This document shows, in pieces, positions 26,548 through 34,971 of a stretch of 64,000 nucleotides of DNA. The notes under the pieces are model-generated. The model worked only from the letters and a program-made list of their open reading frames with translations. It searched no databases and was not told the origin of the DNA. How positions within the stretch are numbered: position 1 is the first letter of the stretch; each line of letters opens with the position of its first letter. The stretch spans positions 186,001 to 250,000 of the forward strand of contig JAHJBC010000006.1 of the NCBI GenBank assembly GCA_018813765.1, in the 5' to 3' direction. Source of the stretch: Gammaproteobacteria bacterium (GTDB lineage: Bacteria > Pseudomonadota > Gammaproteobacteria > Burkholderiales > Gallionellaceae). The translations under genes and the position numbers were made by a program.

Positions 26548-27164
26548 TGGGAGCAGTCATGCAAGTCAGGCAGATCGTTTTGGGATTCGTGGCAGTATCG
26601 ATGTTGGCAGGTTGCAGTTCTTTCACCGAAAGCAGGCAGGTGGACTACCAGGCAGGAGCGGTGAAGGTGCCGCCGCTGGAAGTGCCGCCCGATCTGATCG
26701 CGCCGGAGACGGATCAGCGTTTCACGATACCCGGGACGGATGGCGAGAAGGTCGCCAGTTATTCCGAGTACAGCAAACAGAAGACCGAGCAGCCATGCCT
26801 CGCTCCCGAGGTCGCACCCGCCGTCAAGTCGGCACCCGTTCCCGTCGCCAGATTGCAGGAAGGCGACGGCGCCAAAAACATCCTGATCGCCGAACCGTTC
26901 GATCGCAGCTGGCGCAAGATTGGCCTGGCGCTGGATCGCGCGCGCATCAAGGTGAAAGACAAGGACAGGAGCAAGGGGATCTATTTTGTTTCCGTCGTGA
27001 ACGAGTCGGATAAGAGTACAAGATCTGATTATCAGGTGGTCGTGCGCGAGACCAAGGCAGGCAGCGAGACCGCTGTCGTCAATGCCGATGGCAAGGGCGA
27101 TGCCGGAGCCGAAAAACTCGTCGAGACGCTGTTCCGCAATCTGGAAGAAAAAGCCCGCCGATAA
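26547..27164 (+). CDS. bamC: BamC (NlpB) outer-membrane assembly lipoprotein
   Basis: A 205-residue lipoprotein with signal peptide and lipobox LAGCSS. It is followed by the BamC-type unstructured lasso segment (VDYQAGAVKVPPLEVPPDL) and a helix-grip domain (AEPFDRSWRKIGLALDRA). BamC binds BamD in the complex that inserts beta-barrel proteins into the outer membrane. It is shorter than E. coli BamC (344 aa) and seems to have only one of the two C-terminal domains. The ATG overlaps the dapA stop, with GGAG upstream, and its stop overlaps the next ATG (TAATG). Confidence 0.88.
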   Translation: MGAVMQVRQIVLGFVAVSMLAGCSSFTESRQVDYQAGAVKVPPLEVPPDLIAPETDQRFTIPGTDGEKVASYSEYSKQKTEQPCLAPEVAPAVKSAPVPVARLQEGDGAKNILIAEPFDRSWRKIGLALDRARIKVKDKDRSKGIYFVSVVNESDKSTRSDYQVVVRETKAGSETAVVNADGKGDAGAEKLVETLFRNLEEKARR

Positions 27165-27928
27165 TGCGGTTTGCCCTGCTCGGTAGTGGCAGCGAGGGCA
27201 ACGCCCTCGTCGTACAATCCGGCCGCAGCCTCATCCTGCTCGATTGCGGATTCTCCCTGAAAGAAACGGTCGCCCGTTTGGCGCGGCTCGGGCTGGCTCC
27301 AGAATCCCTGAGCGGCATCCTCGTCACGCACGAACACGGCGACCACATCTCCGGCGTGGCCCGCCTGGCACGCAAACACTCCATTCCCGTCTGGCTGACG
27401 CACGGCACCCTGCGTGCGCAGGAAGCGGTATTCGCCGGGCTGGCCATCACCGAGATCGATAGCCATAACCAGTTCGCCATCGGCGATGTGCAGGTGCAGC
27501 CGTATCCAGTCCCGCACGACGCGGGCGAGCCAGTGCAATTCATGTTCGGCGACGGTGCCAGGCGGCTCGGCGTACTGACCGATGCCGGGCATGCCACGCA
27601 ACATGTCGAGGCGATCCTGAGCGGCTGCGATGCGCTGGTGCTGGAGTGCAACCACGATTCCGGCATGCTGGCGGACGGCGATTATCCCTGGCACCTGAAG
27701 CAGCGCGTCAGCGGACGCTTCGGCCATCTCAGCAACGATGATGCGGCGGCACTGCTGGCACGGCTGGACAGCAGTCGGTTACAACATATCGTGGCGGCGC
27801 ATCTGAGCCGCAAGAACAATTTGCCCGAGTTGGCAGTGCGGGCATTGAGCGGTGTACTGGGGTGCGGCGGGGATTGGATCGGCGTGGCGACGCAACAGGA
27901 AGGGACGGGCTGGCGCGAGATCGCCTGA
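27164..27928 (+). CDS. MBL-fold metal-dependent hydrolase (YycJ/WalJ-like)
   Basis: A 254-residue metallo-beta-lactamase-fold protein. The zinc/iron ligands are in THEHGDH, the Asp in LTDAGH, and a late histidine in AAHLSRKNN. The opening FALLGSGSEGNALVVQSG is typical of the YycJ-like phosphoesterase group, some of which act as 5'-3' exonucleases in mismatch repair of bacteria lacking MutH. The latter role is inferred only from family resemblance. It ends the dapA-bamC operon, which closes with a terminator. Confidence 0.85.
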   Translation: MRFALLGSGSEGNALVVQSGRSLILLDCGFSLKETVARLARLGLAPESLSGILVTHEHGDHISGVARLARKHSIPVWLTHGTLRAQEAVFAGLAITEIDSHNQFAIGDVQVQPYPVPHDAGEPVQFMFGDGARRLGVLTDAGHATQHVEAILSGCDALVLECNHDSGMLADGDYPWHLKQRVSGRFGHLSNDDAAALLARLDSSRLQHIVAAHLSRKNNLPELAVRALSGVLGCGGDWIGVATQQEGTGWREIA

Positions 27929-27948
27929 GGCATGAAAATTTGGGCGAT

Positions 27949-27975
27949 AAAAAAGCCGGCTTGCGCCGGCTTTTT
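27949..27975. terminator. Rho-independent terminator, usable on both strands
   Basis: AAAAAGCCGGC and GCCGGCTTTTT form a perfect 11-bp stem with loop TTGC. It lies between the dapA-bamC-hydrolase operon and a convergent small lipoprotein gene. Confidence 0.92.
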
Positions 27976-27992
27976 CATTGGACTTGTCCAAC

Positions 27993-28178
27993 TTACTTTG
28001 CAGCGGGAGCAGCAGCCTCGGCAGCAACCGGTGCGGATGCGGCAGGAGCGGCAGCATCAGCAGCAGGAGCGGCAGCGGCAGCCGGAGCAGCAGCTTCAGC
28101 AGCCGGAGCGGCAGCTTTTTCGCCACAAGCGGACAGGGACAGGGCCAACAGGGCAGCGATCAGAACAGAGCTTTTCAT
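27993..28178 (-). CDS. Small Ala/Pro-rich lipoprotein
   Basis: A 61-residue protein: signal peptide ending in lipobox LSACGEKA, then repeats of alanine with proline and glutamate (AAPAAEAAAPAAAAAPAAD). Low-complexity anchored peptides of this kind are common in proteobacteria. A role as a spacer or decoy on the inner face of the outer membrane is possible but unproven. The low-complexity composition also makes long false frames on the other strand. Confidence 0.75.
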   Translation of the reverse strand: MKSSVLIAALLALSLSACGEKAAAPAAEAAAPAAAAAPAADAAAPAASAPVAAEAAAPAAK

Positions 28179-28306
28179 TTTATTCCTTCGATTGTCAGGT
28201 TATGTTGCGGGAGTGTGCATGGGACTACTATCCGCGGCGGCCTCCCCTGCCACGAATGGCGCGCGATTCTACGCCCGCCTTTGGCGATAGATATAACTCT
28301 GCGGGG

Positions 28307-28798
28307 TTATAAGCCGACGGTCGTGGCGGACGCGCCGGAGTGCGAGGAAGCCCACATTTCCTCGAAGCGGGACTTGAGTTCCAGCGCGCCTTCCGGGTCG
28401 TTCTTTGCCAGCAGTCCGCGCGTGTCGTCGAAATGGAAGCGGCGCACGAAATGCCTGTCGTCGGCAACGGCGAACGGCTCCGTCACATGGTGCAGGTGCT
28501 GGGGTGTCTGGAAGATGGACATGCTGTGGGTGAACTGGCGCAGCAGCATCATCATGCGCGGGCAATAGCGCACCAGATGTTGCGGGTCGTGTGCCAGCAG
28601 GCGCAGGCGGTTGGTGTTGCTGGCGAGCAGGAAGCGGCGCAGTGTGTCATAGCGTGCTTCCGAGTTGAAACCGATGTCCTCGAAGTTTTTCTCGAAGACG
28701 ATCAGCGAATGCTGCGCAGACGCGCACACCGTATCCAGTGCGGCGATGTAATCGGCCACACCGTCGAAGGTGGTATGTTGCAGTGTCTCGTCGCTCAT
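28307..28798 (-). CDS. Conserved protein of unknown function, partner of RoxA-type oxygenase
   Basis: A 163-residue soluble protein with a conserved centre (SLIVFEKNFEDIGFNSEARYDTLRRFLL, then RLRLLAHDPQHLVRYCPRMMMLLRQF) that recalls the small phospholipase-D-like domains lacking HKD motifs. I do not recognise a function. The start is ATG at 28798, overlapping the stop of the upstream cupin gene as ATGA, so the two proteins are made together. A longer start at 28849 would lie inside that gene and is rejected. Confidence 0.75.
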   Translation of the reverse strand: MSDETLQHTTFDGVADYIAALDTVCASAQHSLIVFEKNFEDIGFNSEARYDTLRRFLLASNTNRLRLLAHDPQHLVRYCPRMMMLLRQFTHSMSIFQTPQHLHHVTEPFAVADDRHFVRRFHFDDTRGLLAKNDPEGALELKSRFEEMWASSHSGASATTVGL

Positions 28799-29943
28799 GA
28801 TTTCCTCCCTGCCTTGGTGGTCGGCGCAAGATAACCGTCCAGATACCATTCATGCAGCAAATCGGCGACAGCGCGCGGCATTTTTTCCACTGCGGCAAGC
28901 GCGCGCGCATCCGCCAGTTCGCGCAGGACACGGTAGGCTGTTTTTCCGACCGGATAAGCATCGCCGTTGATGAACACTGTGCCGTCCTTGCATAACATCT
29001 GCGTCTTCAGATCCAGCGTCACGCCGCGTGTCTGCAAGGCCGCGGCGAAGCGGGCTGCCGACAGGGGTCTGGCCGGGGACTCGAAGAAGATATGCGGCTT
29101 GGGTTCGGACAGGTAACAGCCGATGAAATTGGCCACGTCCTCGTCATCCCACTGCACCTTGCGGATCGCCTGCGCTACCTTGCGCAGCATGTCCGCGCCG
29201 ATCTCCGAGGGGTGGGCCTGCGGCTTCAGGTCGGGATCGGCATAGGTCCCTTCGATCTCGATGCGGTCCTGCAGGTAGATCAGGAACTGCTCGGCCAATT
29301 CCTGGTACCACGGCGTGCGGAAGCCGATCGAGTAGCTCATGCAATCGTCCTCGGCGATGCCGTTGTGTGCGCAGTGCGGCGGCAGGTAGAGCAGGTCGCC
29401 CGCTTCCACGATCCACTCCTGCTCCACCCTGAAGTCCTTCAGCAGGCGCAACGGGGCGCCTTCGATCAGCGTCTGGTCCTTTTGCGTGGAGATCTGCCAG
29501 CGTCGGCGTCCCAGTCCCTGCACCAGGAACACATCGTAGATATCGAAGTGCGGGCCGACGCCGCCGCCTTTGGGGGCATAGCTGACCATCAGGTCATCGA
29601 GCCGCGCATGGGGAATGAAGTTGAAACGCTTCACCAGCTCGGCGCCCGCGGGCAGGAAATGGTTGACGCCCTGCACCAACACCGACCACTTGCCCTTTTT
29701 GGAAAGGCCGACGAAATCCTTCGCCACGAAAGGTTCGGAACGCACCGCCCAGTTGTTGTTCAGGTTGGTCACCAGACGCGCCTGCACATCGTCGCGACAG
29801 GCCAGACCGATCAGTTGTTGCGGATCGAGCAGGCCCTTGAAGCCCGGAACGGCATTCCTTACCAGCAATGGTTTCTTTTGCCAGTAATCGCGAAGAAATT
29901 CCTTGACAGTCAGACCGCCGAGCAGAGCCAGTTTTGTATTCAT
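28795..29943 (-). CDS. JmjC-type ribosomal oxygenase (RoxA/YcfD-like)
   Basis: A 382-residue 2-oxoglutarate/Fe(II) oxygenase. The N-terminal part has LTVKEFLRDYWQKKPLLVRN, typical of YcfD. The cupin core carries the iron ligands HxD in GPHFDIYDVFLVQ and a distal His in LPPHCAHNG. The C-terminal winged-helix region matches the family length. In E. coli YcfD hydroxylates Arg81 of ribosomal protein L16 in an oxygen-dependent way. It leads a two-gene operon on the minus strand. Confidence 0.88.
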   Translation of the reverse strand: MNTKLALLGGLTVKEFLRDYWQKKPLLVRNAVPGFKGLLDPQQLIGLACRDDVQARLVTNLNNNWAVRSEPFVAKDFVGLSKKGKWSVLVQGVNHFLPAGAELVKRFNFIPHARLDDLMVSYAPKGGGVGPHFDIYDVFLVQGLGRRRWQISTQKDQTLIEGAPLRLLKDFRVEQEWIVEAGDLLYLPPHCAHNGIAEDDCMSYSIGFRTPWYQELAEQFLIYLQDRIEIEGTYADPDLKPQAHPSEIGADMLRKVAQAIRKVQWDDEDVANFIGCYLSEPKPHIFFESPARPLSAARFAAALQTRGVTLDLKTQMLCKDGTVFINGDAYPVGKTAYRVLRELADARALAAVEKMPRAVADLLHEWYLDGYLAPTTKAGRKS

Positions 29944-30018
29944 CGTATGATTATAATCCCCGCAAAATCGTTTGGTGCAAAATGAAACTCGGTTAAAATG
30001 ATTCGGCAGGAGGGCGTT

Positions 30019-30486
30019 ATGCCACTACAAGCTGGGAAAGATGCTCCGCAGTTCGAACTCGCAGATGCAGACATGCATATGTTCTGCCTGAGCGAGCATC
30101 GCGGCAAGAACATCGTGTTGTACTTCTATCCCAAGGACGACACTCCGGGGTGCACGATGGAGGCCAACGAGTTCAGCGATCACGAACGCGAATTCGACAA
30201 CCTCGACACACTGGTGGTCGGCATCAGCCGCGACGATTGCATCAGCCACGCCTCCTTTCGCGACAAATACGGACTGGCGGTGCAATTGCTGGCGGATCCG
30301 GATGGCCGCATCTGCAGGAAATACGGCGTGCTTTGCGAAAAGGAAGTGGACGGGCACAAGAAGCAGTCGATCCAGCGCTCCACCTTCGTCATCGACAAGC
30401 TGGGCAAGTTGCGCCATGTGTTGTACGGTGTCCATGCGCATGGACACGCTCAAGAAATACTTAAACTGATAAAGGATATGAAATGA
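30019..30486 (+). CDS. Peroxiredoxin, BCP/PrxQ type, apparently 1-Cys
   Basis: A 155-residue thiol peroxidase that reduces hydrogen peroxide and organic peroxides. The peroxidatic cysteine is in PKDDTPGCTMEANEF. The resolving cysteine found five residues later in many BCP proteins is replaced (Asn/Glu region), so the enzyme would be of the 1-Cys or atypical kind; other cysteines (DDCIS, RICRKYGVLC) might resolve. The start is ATG at 30019 with AGGAGGG upstream. Its stop overlaps the next start (ATGA). Confidence 0.9.
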   Translation: MPLQAGKDAPQFELADADMHMFCLSEHRGKNIVLYFYPKDDTPGCTMEANEFSDHEREFDNLDTLVVGISRDDCISHASFRDKYGLAVQLLADPDGRICRKYGVLCEKEVDGHKKQSIQRSTFVIDKLGKLRHVLYGVHAHGHAQEILKLIKDMK

Positions 30487-30968
30487 AGATCGCAAAGAAC
30501 GCCGTTGTTTCGCTGACCTATGAACTGAGCGACGCCAGCGGTGCGCTGATCGAGAAGACCAGCGAGCCCATCAGCTACCTGCATGGCGGCTACGACGGGA
30601 TATTTCCGCTGGTGGAAGAGGCACTGGACGGCAAGGATGAGGGCGACAAGTTCTCCGTTGCCATGGAAGCGGACGATGCTTTCGGTGAATATGAGCACGA
30701 TCTGGTGCGCGTGGAACCGCGCAACATGTTCCCCGCCGATGTCGCGGTCGGCATGCAGTTCGAAGGCGGCGCCGAAGGCGATGAGGACGAAGACTTCATG
30801 CTTTATACCGTGACCGAAGTCACCGACGACGAAGTCACCGTGGACGGCAACCACCCGCTGGCAGGCAAGGCGCTCAATTTCTCCGGTGTCATCACCGGCG
30901 TGCGCGCCGCGTCAGCCGAAGAGTTGTCGCACGGGCATGTGCATGGCGACGGCGGGCATCACCACTAA
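30483..30968 (+). CDS. SlyD-type FKBP peptidyl-prolyl isomerase
   Basis: A 161-residue FKBP-fold protein with the inserted-flap (IF) chaperone domain: isomerase start VVSLTYELSDASGALIEKT, YLHGGYDGIFPLVEEAL, the IF domain ~65-125, and return strand HPLAGKALNFSGVI. It ends in a short histidine-rich tail (HGHVHGDGGHHH) likely to bind nickel or other metals, as in SlyD. It overlaps the peroxiredoxin gene by four bases, suggesting joint expression. Confidence 0.92.
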   Translation: MKIAKNAVVSLTYELSDASGALIEKTSEPISYLHGGYDGIFPLVEEALDGKDEGDKFSVAMEADDAFGEYEHDLVRVEPRNMFPADVAVGMQFEGGAEGDEDEDFMLYTVTEVTDDEVTVDGNHPLAGKALNFSGVITGVRAASAEELSHGHVHGDGGHHH

Positions 30969-31024
30969 GTAAGCGTTGCAGAAGTTCCTGGCGGCGCATA
31001 CGTCCCGCACGGTGCTTGAAGACG

Positions 31025-31050
31025 GGCTGGCTGAGAAGTCAGCCTTTTTT
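31025..31050 (+). terminator. Rho-independent terminator after the slyD-like gene
   Basis: GGCTGGCT and AGTCAGCC (one G-T pair) with loop GAGA, followed by six Ts. The T-run also encodes the lysines at the end of the convergent gene, which stops at 31039, so the two transcripts share bases at their ends. Confidence 0.85.
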
Positions 31051-31461
31051 CTTTTGCTGGGCGGCGAGAATCTTGCACAGATGGTCGTTTGGCGGTTCCA
31101 GCGCGAAGTGCGCCACCGAGTTGAACAGTTCCTGTATCTCTTCCAGCGTGAAGTGCAGCATGAGGCGGTTCGCCATGTCGGGTGAAACCGGCACCATCCG
31201 CGCCTCGCCGTTCGGCAGCTTGAAGCCGAACCCGGCCAGACGGTTCAGGTCGCCTTCCGCCCGACTCAGGCTGGCCTGCTCGTCCTCCAGCGCCTCGTAA
31301 AATTCTTCCAGCTTGTCGGATAAGTCATCCGGAATGTCCTCGGAGACCTCGACCACCATGCCCATGTTGTCGTCGACCGCAGAGCAGGGGACCGCGTGAT
31401 CTTCGGCGTACTTCAGGAATTTGTCGCGCAGGGCTGCGTCGAAAAAGATGTACTCGATCAT
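31039..31461 (-). CDS. Conserved hypothetical protein, 140 aa
   Basis: A 140-residue acidic soluble protein with no recognised motif. The N-terminal half (MIEYIFFDAALRDKFLKYA, then VVEVSEDIPDDLSDKLEEFYE) looks like a small alpha/beta fold. The C-terminal half (MANRLMLHFTLEEIQELFN) is helical. A good ribosome-binding site (GGGAG) precedes the ATG. It stands alone between convergent and same-strand neighbours and ends within the slyD terminator. Confidence 0.75.
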   Translation of the reverse strand: MIEYIFFDAALRDKFLKYAEDHAVPCSAVDDNMGMVVEVSEDIPDDLSDKLEEFYEALEDEQASLSRAEGDLNRLAGFGFKLPNGEARMVPVSPDMANRLMLHFTLEEIQELFNSVAHFALEPPNDHLCKILAAQQKKKG

Positions 31462-31519
31462 GGCGGCAAACTCCCGGATTGGAAAGCGCCATCCTGCCCT
31501 GCGGCGACGGCGAAATCAA

Positions 31520-32590
31520 TCACCCGGAAGGTGAAAGTTTGCGCAACAGCCAGTTCGCAACTTCTTCCGCGCCGCTTGCTGTTGGTGTCGACACGGGCGC
31601 AGTGGACCACAATTCTGAAAGCGCCTGCCCGACATCGCCGCATTCCAGTTGTTCGCGGCTGATCTCGCGGCTACTGCCGAACTGCCTCAGCCATGTCGTC
31701 AGGGCGGCAGTCTCGGGCCAGTCCGGGCGGTCGACATACAACACCGGCGTACTGCAACATGCTGCCTCGACAAAACTGCCGTAGCCCGGTTTGCACAGCA
31801 AGGCATCGCAACTGGCGAGCAGGTCGCGGAAATGCAGCGGCAGCGATTCCAGCGCGACGGCATCCGCGCGCGACACCTGCCAGTTTTCCTGTACCAGCCA
31901 GCGCACTCCGGCGATGTTCGGCCAGTGCTCCATCGGCAAGCGACCGGCGATGCCGCCCATGCTCACCAGCACCAGCTTTTCTTCTTTTGAAAGTCCGAGG
32001 TGGCGATCCAGTTCCTCGCGCTTGTCTATGCCCACTTCCGCAATCGGCGCGATCACAACGAGATTCGGCAAGTCGCTCATCGCCATGCCCGGCGTGACGC
32101 GCAGAAAGGCGTCGGCACCGGCATAACAATCGCGTATCTGTCCGGCGATGCGGTCGTCGCCCGTATAGTGGCGATAGATGTCGGCCCAGTTCAGCGAGCA
32201 CATCGCCGCATTCGGGATCCCGGCCCGCTGCGCACCTGCCAGCGGCAGGTAGCCGACGTTGGAGAACACCAGGTCGGCGCCGAGTTCGTGCAGCAGGTGC
32301 GCTTCTTCATCGACTCGTGCATCCCAGTTCTCATGGAATTCCCGATAGGCAGCCCGGCTGGCTGCGGAATGTACATCTATGGCTGAAGTCATTGCCATGC
32401 CGATATCGCCTTCGCTGGCCATGTGCTCGAAAGGCGCGCTTATACGCGAGCGCAGATAGGCTGCGGGCACCGCAGTACGCAGCGTGATGCGCAATTGCGG
32501 CATGAGGGCATGCAACCGGTTCAGCACAGGGGCGGTCTGGGCGACATGACCGAAACCATGGCCGGAGATGGAAACGACTAGATGGGGCAT
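31520..32590 (-). CDS. GT-B-fold glycosyltransferase-like protein
   Basis: A 356-residue protein with the N-terminal glycine-rich loop of MurG/GT28-like enzymes (VVSISGHGFGHVAQTAPVLNRL) and a C-terminal donor-site region (LVLVSMGGIAG, later CDALLCKPGYGSFVEAACCSTPVLYVDRPDWPE). This resembles UDP-sugar-binding proteins acting on lipids or small molecules. The substrate is unknown. The start is ATG at 32590; an in-frame TTG at 32599 adds three residues. It is isolated from other sugar genes. Confidence 0.75.
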   Translation of the reverse strand: MPHLVVSISGHGFGHVAQTAPVLNRLHALMPQLRITLRTAVPAAYLRSRISAPFEHMASEGDIGMAMTSAIDVHSAASRAAYREFHENWDARVDEEAHLLHELGADLVFSNVGYLPLAGAQRAGIPNAAMCSLNWADIYRHYTGDDRIAGQIRDCYAGADAFLRVTPGMAMSDLPNLVVIAPIAEVGIDKREELDRHLGLSKEEKLVLVSMGGIAGRLPMEHWPNIAGVRWLVQENWQVSRADAVALESLPLHFRDLLASCDALLCKPGYGSFVEAACCSTPVLYVDRPDWPETAALTTWLRQFGSSREISREQLECGDVGQALSELWSTAPVSTPTASGAEEVANWLLRKLSPSG

Positions 32591-32915
32591 TGTCTGCAAT
32601 GAGTGGATCGGGATGGCAGAGTGTACCTTGGGCGGGGGCGGTGTTCGACTGCGTCATGATGCAAGTGTCCGGAGATGGCCGGATTCGTCATACATATCAT
32701 TCACCTGAATGTGCGGATACGCAGAAATACCTAGTTAAAATAGGGGGTTGATGAAAATGGTTGACTAACCCGCTTGGGGTATATTCATCATGAATCATGC
32801 CTGCTAGCCTGCATTGCATGCAGTGACTGATACCGCTCTAGCAAAAGGGCGGAGTCACTTGCTGATTCACAGTTATGGGCAATGGACCCATATCAGGATC
32901 AACAGGGAGAAAGTC
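32591..32915. other. Intergenic region, no gene seen
   Basis: About 325 bases between the divergent glycosyltransferase and the small protein gene. Two short palindromes are present, ATTCATCATGAAT near 32783 and CTGCATTGCATGCAG near 32810. They could be operator sites for the downstream gene, but nothing confirms it. A TTGACT at about 32761 lacks a well-spaced -10. Confidence 0.4.
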
Positions 32916-33098
32916 ATGAATCAAGCGAAAGACTCAGGGCAAGCCAAGCCCGTAACCGATATCAGCAATTGCCGCGTGCGTAAACTGGACAACGGCTGGC
33001 TGATCTGTCTGATGAAGCCGAACTGTTCATTTGCGCTCCCGTTCGGCAACCTCTGTTCACATCCCCGTGCCAGCGAGATAGCCGTAGAAAACGCCTGA
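32916..33098 (+). CDS. Small hypothetical protein, 60 aa, cysteine-containing
   Basis: A 60-residue frame beginning at ATG 32916, supported by GGGAG 8 bases upstream. It has three spaced cysteines (SNCRVRKL, WLICLMKPNCSF, GNLCSHPR: four counting all) that could bind a metal or form disulfides. No signal peptide or known family is visible. It ends one base before the stop of the convergent dehydrogenase gene. It could be a real small protein, but coding evidence is modest. Confidence 0.5.
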   Translation: MNQAKDSGQAKPVTDISNCRVRKLDNGWLICLMKPNCSFALPFGNLCSHPRASEIAVENA

Positions 33099-33099
33099 G

Positions 33100-34014
33100 T
33101 CAGATCGGGCAACTCTCCATCCCGCGCAGGAACTTCAGGTATTCCTCGACCCTCTCGGGCAAGGTCTCGGGGTGGCTGACCACATCGTGTGCGAGCGAGA
33201 ACAGCGGATAGGCATGCCAGTCGAACACATGGAACTTCTCCACCATCCGCAGTGTGTGCACTCCCTCGCCCGATATGTCAGACCACTCGCCGCGCACCAG
33301 TTGACGCCCGAGTTCATGGTGGTGTGAATCTTCGCTGGTGCCGGTCGTCATCAGGTCGCCGAGTCCGGCATAACTGTAGGGCGTATGCGCCTGTCCGCCG
33401 AATGCCTGCACGATGCCGGAGAGTTCCGCGATGGCGGCGACCATCAGGTGGCCGCGCATGTTCTTGCCCAGATCCAGTTCATCCGCCACGCCGAACATGA
33501 TGGCGTACACGTTCTTCAGGATCACCGACCAGCTGCGGCCGTGCATGTCGCTCGCCTGCTGACACACCAGCGTGCTGCCGCGAAACAGGCTGTGCACCAC
33601 CTCGAAATCCGCCGCGTCGGACAGTACCGCGTCGGCAAAACCGTGGCGTCCCGCGCGAATCTCCTCCGAGATCATCGGGCCGTAGATCACGCCGTAATGA
33701 TGGCGACCCGCGAACACGCGGTCGAACACCTGCGCCGCCGTGCGTCCCGATTCGTCCAGCCCCTTGGCGATGGAAAGGCATACGCTGCCTGCAGCAAGAT
33801 GCGGCTCGATGCGGCTGGCGATCTCGAAATGCGGATTCACCGGCAGGCAGAACAGCACCACCTGCGCCTCGGCGACTTCCTCCTCCAGCGTCCGGTGGCT
33901 GCCTTTCAGCACCTCGCCCATATTCCAGATGCGCACGTCGTGCCGTACCGCCAGCAGATATTCCATGGCATGCCCCATCTCGCCATATCCCAGAATCAAA
34001 ACACGCAGCTTCAT
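33100..34014 (-). CDS. Glycerol-3-phosphate dehydrogenase-like (GpsA family, divergent)
   Basis: A 304-residue NAD(P)-dependent dehydrogenase of the GpsA superfamily. The Rossmann loop reads ILGYGEMGHAMEYLL instead of the usual GxGxxG with Trp-Gly-Thr. Conserved blocks include VLFCLPVNPHFE, CLSIAKGLDESG, VIYGPMISEEI and, with the catalytic-type lysine, VILKNVYAIMFG. It may make sn-glycerol-3-phosphate for lipids, or act on a related substrate. The length is slightly below that of typical GpsA (~330). It is monocistronic here. Confidence 0.75.
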   Translation of the reverse strand: MKLRVLILGYGEMGHAMEYLLAVRHDVRIWNMGEVLKGSHRTLEEEVAEAQVVLFCLPVNPHFEIASRIEPHLAAGSVCLSIAKGLDESGRTAAQVFDRVFAGRHHYGVIYGPMISEEIRAGRHGFADAVLSDAADFEVVHSLFRGSTLVCQQASDMHGRSWSVILKNVYAIMFGVADELDLGKNMRGHLMVAAIAELSGIVQAFGGQAHTPYSYAGLGDLMTTGTSEDSHHHELGRQLVRGEWSDISGEGVHTLRMVEKFHVFDWHAYPLFSLAHDVVSHPETLPERVEEYLKFLRGMESCPI

Positions 34015-34183
34015 GATATTCCCCGGATTCAGACTGGCGGACGATACCCCAAAACGGCAGATACCGCGAAGCGCTCTTGAGCGGGGTATGTCCCTGGAAG
34101 GCCGGTCATCTGTCCCCGCTTGTTACATGGCCATTACTTGCTATCATGCGAACGTTGCACTGCGAATTCAGGGAGTTTTACAC

Positions 34184-34969
34184 ATGAACAACGAGATCGG
34201 AAATCTCGACTTGACGGACCGCCAATTGCTGGCGACCGGTGCGCCGCCGCGAAAGAGTTTTTCCAGAGAGATTGGCGAGGCAACGATCACCCACTCGATC
34301 TTCGGCCGGGCCAGGGTGCGCATCATCCGCAAACACGACAATATCCGCCGCTCCCTGTGGTGGATCGTATTGATGGTGCTGCTTGCACTCGTCGCATTGC
34401 AGGTGTGGCTGGCATGGCAACAGTCTGAAACCGCGCAGATCGAAGACCCGGCTTCGGCTTCCGTGCCTGCCATGCAGGAGAGTGTGCCTGATACCGCGCC
34501 GCCGCCCGTTCTGGAAACGGTCGTACCGCCTCAGCCTGCCGCCGCAGTAGTCAAACCGCAACCTGTGGCGACACCCGTGCCTGTCATTGTTCCTCAGAGC
34601 ACGACGCCGAAGGCCGTGCCGGGTCCCAATGCCGCAGCGCAGTTACCGGCCCCAACGCCATTGCCGAAGGCCGTGCCTGGCCCCAGTGCATCAGCGCAGG
34701 CACCGGCCAAAACGCCATTGCCGCAGTTGCAATCCGCGCCGCCCCCTGCCCCTGTAGTTCCCAAAGTCATCGTTCCTGCGGCTCCCAAAGTAATCGCACC
34801 TGCTGCTCCCCCGGTCGTCAAACCTGCACCGCAACCTGCAGCCAGCGGCGTGGAAGCCGTAGAGACGCTTTCATCGCCCGTGCAGGGAAAGGCCGCGTCG
34901 CAAACGAGGCAAGACGCCGAACCGCAGAAGGTGGAAAATCCCAAAAACGACATTTTCAGCACACCGTGA
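34184..34969 (+). CDS. Single-pass membrane protein with long Pro/Ala-rich domain
   Basis: A 261-residue protein. The first ~55 residues are cytoplasmic and basic (FGRARVRIIRKHDNIRRS), followed by one transmembrane helix (WWIVLMVLLALVALQVWLAW). Then come ~180 residues rich in Pro, Ala, Val and Lys, which would extend through the periplasm like TonB-type spacers. It contains a 57-base tandem duplication. No TonB, SPOR or LysM domain is visible. The start ATG at 34184 has GGGAG upstream. The next gene, encoding a coiled-coil protein, starts 2 bases after the stop, so the two likely work together. Function is unknown. Confidence 0.75.
   Translation: MNNEIGNLDLTDRQLLATGAPPRKSFSREIGEATITHSIFGRARVRIIRKHDNIRRSLWWIVLMVLLALVALQVWLAWQQSETAQIEDPASASVPAMQESVPDTAPPPVLETVVPPQPAAAVVKPQPVATPVPVIVPQSTTPKAVPGPNAAAQLPAPTPLPKAVPGPSASAQAPAKTPLPQLQSAPPPAPVVPKVIVPAAPKVIAPAAPPVVKPAPQPAASGVEAVETLSSPVQGKAASQTRQDAEPQKVENPKNDIFSTP
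34607..34720 (+). repeat. 57-bp tandem duplication within the Pro-rich gene
   Basis: Two adjacent 57-base units (34607-34663 and 34664-34720) encode PKAVPGPNAAAQLPAPTPL and PKAVPGPSASAQAPAKTPL. The length is a multiple of three, so the frame is kept. The units differ at several bases, so the duplication is not recent. Confidence 0.8.
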
Positions 34970-34971
34970 TC

